The notes under the pieces: generated by a model | Seen by the model: the letters and a program-made list of their open reading frames with translations, nothing else | What the model was told of the DNA's origin: nothing | Databases searched by the model: none | Source of the DNA: Euperipatoides rowelli | Taxonomy: Eukaryota > Onychophora > Udeonychophora > Euonychophora > Peripatopsidae | Assembly (NCBI GenBank): GCA_003024985.2 | Contig: PXIH01S0013469.1 | Length of the DNA: 10,125 nt | Reading direction: 5' to 3' (one strand) | Position numbers and translations under genes: made by a program | Shown here: piece after piece, positions 7,615 to 10,125 of the stretch | Position numbering within the stretch: position 1 is the stretch's first letter | Layout: the number at the start of each line of letters is the position of its first letter

Positions 7615-7867
7615 TTAGTTTAAAGGACGTCCATCGTTCATATTGTTTGGAGGCCTCCCGTCTAATGGTACGTTATTCGCTGACCCTACGTTAGACCTTC
7701 CTGCATCATAATTTCGACTAATATGGCCTGGTTTGTTACAGCGGTAACAAGTCACGTTGGATGTCTGCCTTTGTGGAGAACATCCACCATGAGCCAACCT
7801 AAATTGCCTAAACTCTTCAGTAAGTTTGGCTAACTGACTCGCCTCAGCATTTGCAATCCAGTATAGT
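7615..7867 (-). pseudogene. gag: Gag nucleocapsid part with zinc knuckle
   Basis: The frame starts upstream of 7797 (W-I-A-N-A-E-A-S-Q) and ends at TAA 7615-7617. It carries one zinc knuckle, C-Y-R-C-N-K-P-G-H-I-S-R-N-Y at 7749-7708. The spacing is that of a retroviral CCHC knuckle (C-x2-C-x4-H-x4-C), but the last Cys is Tyr (codon TAT, one G-to-A change from TGT). This domain normally binds element RNA for packaging. The following repeat of G-R-P (DGRPPNNMNDGRPLN) is low in complexity. A frameshift near 7855-7870 separates it from the capsid part. Confidence 0.85.
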
Positions 7868-8156
7868 CTACTGTATTATTATTAGATACTGAGTTTTTAT
7901 TCACACGTTTTAAATCTTCCTCAGCTTTTAATACTGCTTTAACTGTCTCGAAGGAGGTTGGATTAACCCTCAATACTTCGATCCTAATTGTATGCCTTAG
8001 ACCTCTGATAAATTGTTTCATTACCATGTTTCTAAAAATTTTATCATCAGTAGTTAACTCATCCCGCACCAGGATAGCCAATGCCCATAGATGTGCTTTA
8101 TACTCGGCCACATTTTCATTTGCTTCCTTCACACATGACATGTACTGTTGGACCAT
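7830..8156 (-). pseudogene. gag: Gag capsid C-terminal part
   Basis: An open frame of about 108 residues resembles the retrotransposon Gag capsid domain. It has Y-M-S-C-V-K-E-A-N-E-N-V-A-E-Y at the start, a hydrophobic L-W-A-L-A helix, and then K-Q-F-I-R-G-L-R, followed by a charged helix (VKAVLKAEEDLKRV). This assembles the particle shell. The frame is open upstream through F-E-E-F-R-I-F-S-R but is cut by TAG at 8157-8159. The last residues before the stop at 7830 are out of frame, after the shift near 7860. Confidence 0.8.
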
Positions 8157-8159
8157 CTA

Positions 8160-8445
8160 ATCGGATCTTGGTGCTCGAGAAAATATCCTAAATTCCTCAA
8201 ATCTCTCCTCGTTTGTGAGTATTATCCCCAGCTAAACCCTGATAATAAATTATTCACGGTTTCACTCCTAATTTAGCTTCCAACGCACTTTGGGTGGTTG
8301 CAGCTGTCCATTTTTGATCTTTCGCCATATTGCACAACGACGCTAAAAATCTGTCACATTCAGTTACATCCGTGGGTGAATGTGTAAAGGTAGGAATCAT
8401 TTGAAGGATATTCCCCTTAAAAATGCCTGAAAATTCATCTATGTG
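8160..8445 (-). pseudogene. gag: Gag capsid N-terminal part, frame-broken
   Basis: The stretch can be read on the minus strand as FSGIFKGNILQMIPTF, TECDRFLASLCNMAKDQ and SALEAKLGVKP down to a TGA near 8252. The next piece (ETVNNLLSGF) is in another frame, and a further shift near 8225 leads to ERFEEFRIF before the TAG 8157-8159. It continues the frame seen before 8446 after a one-base shift at the GGGGACC run. The pattern of a Cys in a DRFL helix followed by a Trp fits capsid N-terminal helices of gypsy Gag, but this is by eye. Confidence 0.6.
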
Positions 8446-8933
8446 GTCCCCTTCCTTTTATCATTCCTTAACTCTACTAATAATTGTTTAAGCATATCTA
8501 ATGCTCCTAGTCCTTCACTATTTATGTGTGTCTTTAAAACGCTAGATTTAGCGGTATCTTCTGCCATTTTAGCGATATCTACACCCACCTGCATATCGAG
8601 CCTGTCAATGTCATTTTTTTCCGTAGCGGTTTGTGATGAATCTACGCTACTGCCGAGTGCCATTTCATTTTTAATGCATTTAATTGGGATTGTACATCCA
8701 ACATTGCTTTCCTATTCTCCATTCGCCTAACGAGTGTTTCTATCACCTCAGACAATAATTACTGACTCAGGCCCTATGCTTTCATTTAAGTTAACATCAG
8801 CCACCTGCCCATCACCTAGTTTTATTGTTTTCACTGTACTAGTATTAGCAACCTCGGAGGTGACCCCTTGGTCTACACTATTTAACCCCGTACTTTGTTT
8901 TTGCTGATCCTCCATTTTGGGCCACGAGTTCAT
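8439..8933 (-). pseudogene. gag: Gag N-terminal part
   Basis: Reading likely starts at the ATG ending at 8933 (M-N-S-W-P-K), or at the ATG six codons later (M-E-D-Q). The frame gives a polar, acidic sequence and stops at TGA 8748-8750. It resumes as MENRKAMLDVQSQLNAL, then shifts at an A-run near 8675 into MALGSSVDSSQTATEKND and ends at 8439. The charged, Leu-rich parts (MLKQLLVELRNDKRK) could be helical or coiled coil. N-terminal Gag regions vary greatly between clades, so assignment rests on position upstream of the capsid-like part. Confidence 0.65.
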
Positions 8934-8940
8934 TGCAATT

Positions 8941-9548
8941 TACTTTTCTCCCAAAAAAATGTTACTTAAAAAGTAGTTAATTTTGTCAGCTTGGGACAAT
9001 AATGAACTTAATTTATAACTCGCTGAAATTAATTTGGTCTACACTGTCAAAGTCAACATCAATGAAAGTTTCAACCCAAAAAAATGTCAGTTTACTTTTC
9101 CCTTTCAATTCTATGCCATACGATACACCTGGAATATTTGCAGTGTGATGTGCATTAATAATCGTAAGCCTCATTAATCATAAAAACTATTTTCATAATC
9201 ATTAATCATAAAAATGTCAATAAACTATAAATTGATCATTTCATCTAAAGTAATATACACATTTATCACTTTAGTATTTGCCCAGGCTACCATTTCACCT
9301 TTATTTATCTTGACACATCACCATTATTAAAAAAAATAAAATAAATTTTTACCAAATAATTTACTAGCCTATCTTGAACAAATCACTTTGTCAAATTAAA
9401 TCTTTAAGTGTCCGCTTTTTGTGATGCCAATCATTCTTTAATTCTAGGGTGGAATGATAAACCCTGATCAAAAAAATGTCTTTATTAAAAAAATTAACAA
9501 TTGACTTAGATGTCCTATTAAACTTTCTGGCTATATATATTTATGCAG
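8941..9548. other. AT-rich segment upstream of gag and of the exon, no gene
   Basis: This should contain the 5' leader, primer-binding site and 5' LTR if the element were whole. I compared it by eye with 2000-3778 and found no convincing repeat, nor a clear tRNA-like 3' end (..CCA) next to TG. It holds a 28-bp-spaced short repeat at 9171-9214. It would be intron if the exon at 9549 is real. Confidence 0.5.
9171..9214 (+). repeat. Short direct repeat, 16 bp at 28-bp spacing
   Basis: The sequence TCATTAATCATAAAAA occurs at 9171-9186 and, exactly, at 9199-9214. This is a minimal two-copy tandem with no known function, probably replication slippage. Confidence 0.7.
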
Positions 9549-9686
9549 GTTCTTTCAAAATTTAATTATCCTGCCGTGGACGCCACTTTCATGCTTCGCC
9601 TCGTCACTGTCAGAACAAAACTGTTAAATTTCAACAATGATTCAGAATGGAGACAGGAAAGATGGGGAGTCGATCTCTGTTTCTAA
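9549..9686 (+). CDS. 3' terminal coding exon of an unrecognised host gene
   Basis: An acceptor-like sequence (atatttatgcag, AG at 9547-9548) is followed by 45 open codons and TAA at 9684-9686. The peptide starts V-L-S-K-F-N-Y-P and ends E-R-W-G-V-D-L-C-F. Its mixed composition (Trp, Arg, Val, Asn, balanced charges) looks like real protein rather than translated AT-rich DNA. The last five codons and the stop recur at 1-17 with a silent TTC/TTT difference. If read from the ATG at 9544, it would be a 47-codon ORF, but the acceptor makes an exon more likely. I do not recognise the family, and upstream exons are not identified in the window. Confidence 0.5.
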   Translation, partial: VLSKFNYPAVDATFMLRLVTVRTKLLNFNNDSEWRQERWGVDLCF

Positions 9687-10008
9687 ACATAGCCAAAGAC
9701 TATGTCAGTTTTATGACCCCTGTCGCACGTAAAGAAAAATGGATAAGGAATAGCCTCAAAAAAATTGTTTAATCAGCCAATTGAAAAGAATTACAAAAAA
9801 ATAATGGATCGATAGGTCAAATCAAGATATGCTTTATGTATTTATCTGTAACAAATAAAACTCATTATTGTACCTGTGTGAAATAATCTGTATGGCATGA
9901 AGTGGGGATAAAAAAATGAACTTGAGAGTTGAATATCTTTTAAAAATTAAACATGGTTTATTGTTATTTACTTAGGTGATTTTTTAGCAATAAAATATGT
10001 TGATCTTT
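9670..10008 (+). repeat. Right copy of the duplicated gene 3' end
   Basis: This is the partner of 1-347. It includes the last codons and stop (TAA 9684-9686), then a 3' UTR with AATAAA at 9854-9859 and 9989-9994. Homology ends at 10008, after which this copy continues with unrelated sequence (aaccctttgcc..) and no A-run, unlike the left copy. The true left limit of homology is unknown because the left copy reaches the window edge. Confidence 0.8.
9989..9994 (+). promoter_or_regulatory. Polyadenylation signal AATAAA, distal, right copy
   Basis: A canonical hexamer 14 bases before the end of homology, with T-rich sequence shortly downstream (gatcttt, then more T runs from about 10026). It fits the transcript end of the exon starting at 9549. 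A second, proximal AATAAA lies at 9854-9859. Confidence 0.5.
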
Positions 10009-10125
10009 AACCCTTTGCCTAAGCATTTTTCAAGGTTATCTTTCAGACGCTTTTTTATATCTTTTGATCTATTATGATATAAAGCATAATAATAGTATTT
10101 TTATATATACAGTATATAATTGTTC
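10009..10125. other. Downstream flank, nothing recognised
   Basis: AT-rich sequence after the inferred transcript end. It holds T runs and TATATA stretches but no gene or repeat that I can support. Confidence 0.5.

Larger units (their letters stand above)
3779..8940 (-). mobile_element. Decayed Ty3/gypsy-type LTR retrotransposon, internal region
   Basis: Domains run gag, protease, reverse transcriptase, RNase H, integrase from 8933 down to 3832. RT before integrase is the Ty3/gypsy (Metaviridae) order and excludes the copia type. No envelope gene follows integrase. The frame is broken in every domain by nonsense codons and one-base shifts, and part of the integrase core is deleted. The element has a single zinc knuckle in Gag and a GPY/F-like module in the integrase C-terminus. 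I do not place it in a named clade. The 5' LTR and primer-binding site were not found between 8934 and 9670. It lies antisense to the gene ends at both window edges. Confidence 0.93.

Noticed and set aside
9640-9669. The purine-rich stretch before 9670 (ggagacaggaaagatgggga) as a polypurine tract of a second, plus-strand element
   Set aside because: It is part of the open exon frame and encodes ordinary residues. No plus-strand retroelement genes precede it.
1-10008. The outer direct repeats as LTRs of the gypsy element
   Set aside because: The minus-strand purine tract sits at 3781, directly after pol. The repeat edges lack a primer-binding site and TG/CA ends, and the repeat carries a stop codon with 3' UTR features.
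1-10125. CRISPR array, bacterial operon or phage system
   Set aside because: No regularly spaced repeats with spacers, no dense same-strand genes and no ribosome-binding sites. The splice and poly(A)-type signals and the retrotransposon point to an animal genome.

Overview
The window looks like non-coding and repeat-derived DNA of an animal, probably an invertebrate. The reasons are the AT-rich background with many A-runs, no dense bacterial-type ORFs, a decayed Ty3/gypsy-type retrotransposon, and what looks like the 3' terminal exon of a spliced gene. A bivalve or other mollusc is possible from the style of the intergenic repeats, but this is only an impression. An N at 7585 shows it is draft assembly.

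Layout. Positions 1-347 and 9670-10008 are two near-identical direct repeats. Each reads as the last codons, stop codon and 3' UTR of one gene on the + strand. Each carries two AATAAA signals, and the second lies about 14 bases before the homology ends. Only the right copy has its upstream side inside the window: an open exon of 45 codons (9549-9683) behind a good splice acceptor. Upstream of the left copy is outside the window. Positions 348-3560 hold no convincing gene. They contain a striking pair of perfect hairpins (691-780), a somewhat more GC-rich stretch (781-1010), a weak exon candidate (about 1325-1401) and degenerate units of about 111 bp (about 3077-3540).

Positions 3779-8933, on the minus strand, are the internal part of one Ty3/gypsy-type LTR retrotransposon in the order gag, protease, reverse transcriptase, RNase H, integrase, with no envelope gene. 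The frame is broken by many stops and frameshifts. Several key residues are hit: the last Cys of the Gag zinc knuckle is Tyr, a frameshift falls on the protease active-site Asp codon, the RT YLDD region is scrambled, and the first integrase Asp is deleted. The copy is therefore dead and fairly old, although most domain motifs can still be read. A 12-base purine tract (minus strand, 3781-3792) just after pol marks the likely start of a 3' LTR at about 3778. I could not find a matching 5' LTR between 8934 and 9670.

Relation of the parts: the retrotransposon lies antisense between two copies of a gene end. The duplicated 3' end could come from tandem gene duplication, from duplicated alternative last exons, or from a retrocopy on the left, where a 13-A tract follows the homology. 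I see no novel multi-gene system. The duplicated gene end and the twin hairpins are the parts most worth follow-up.
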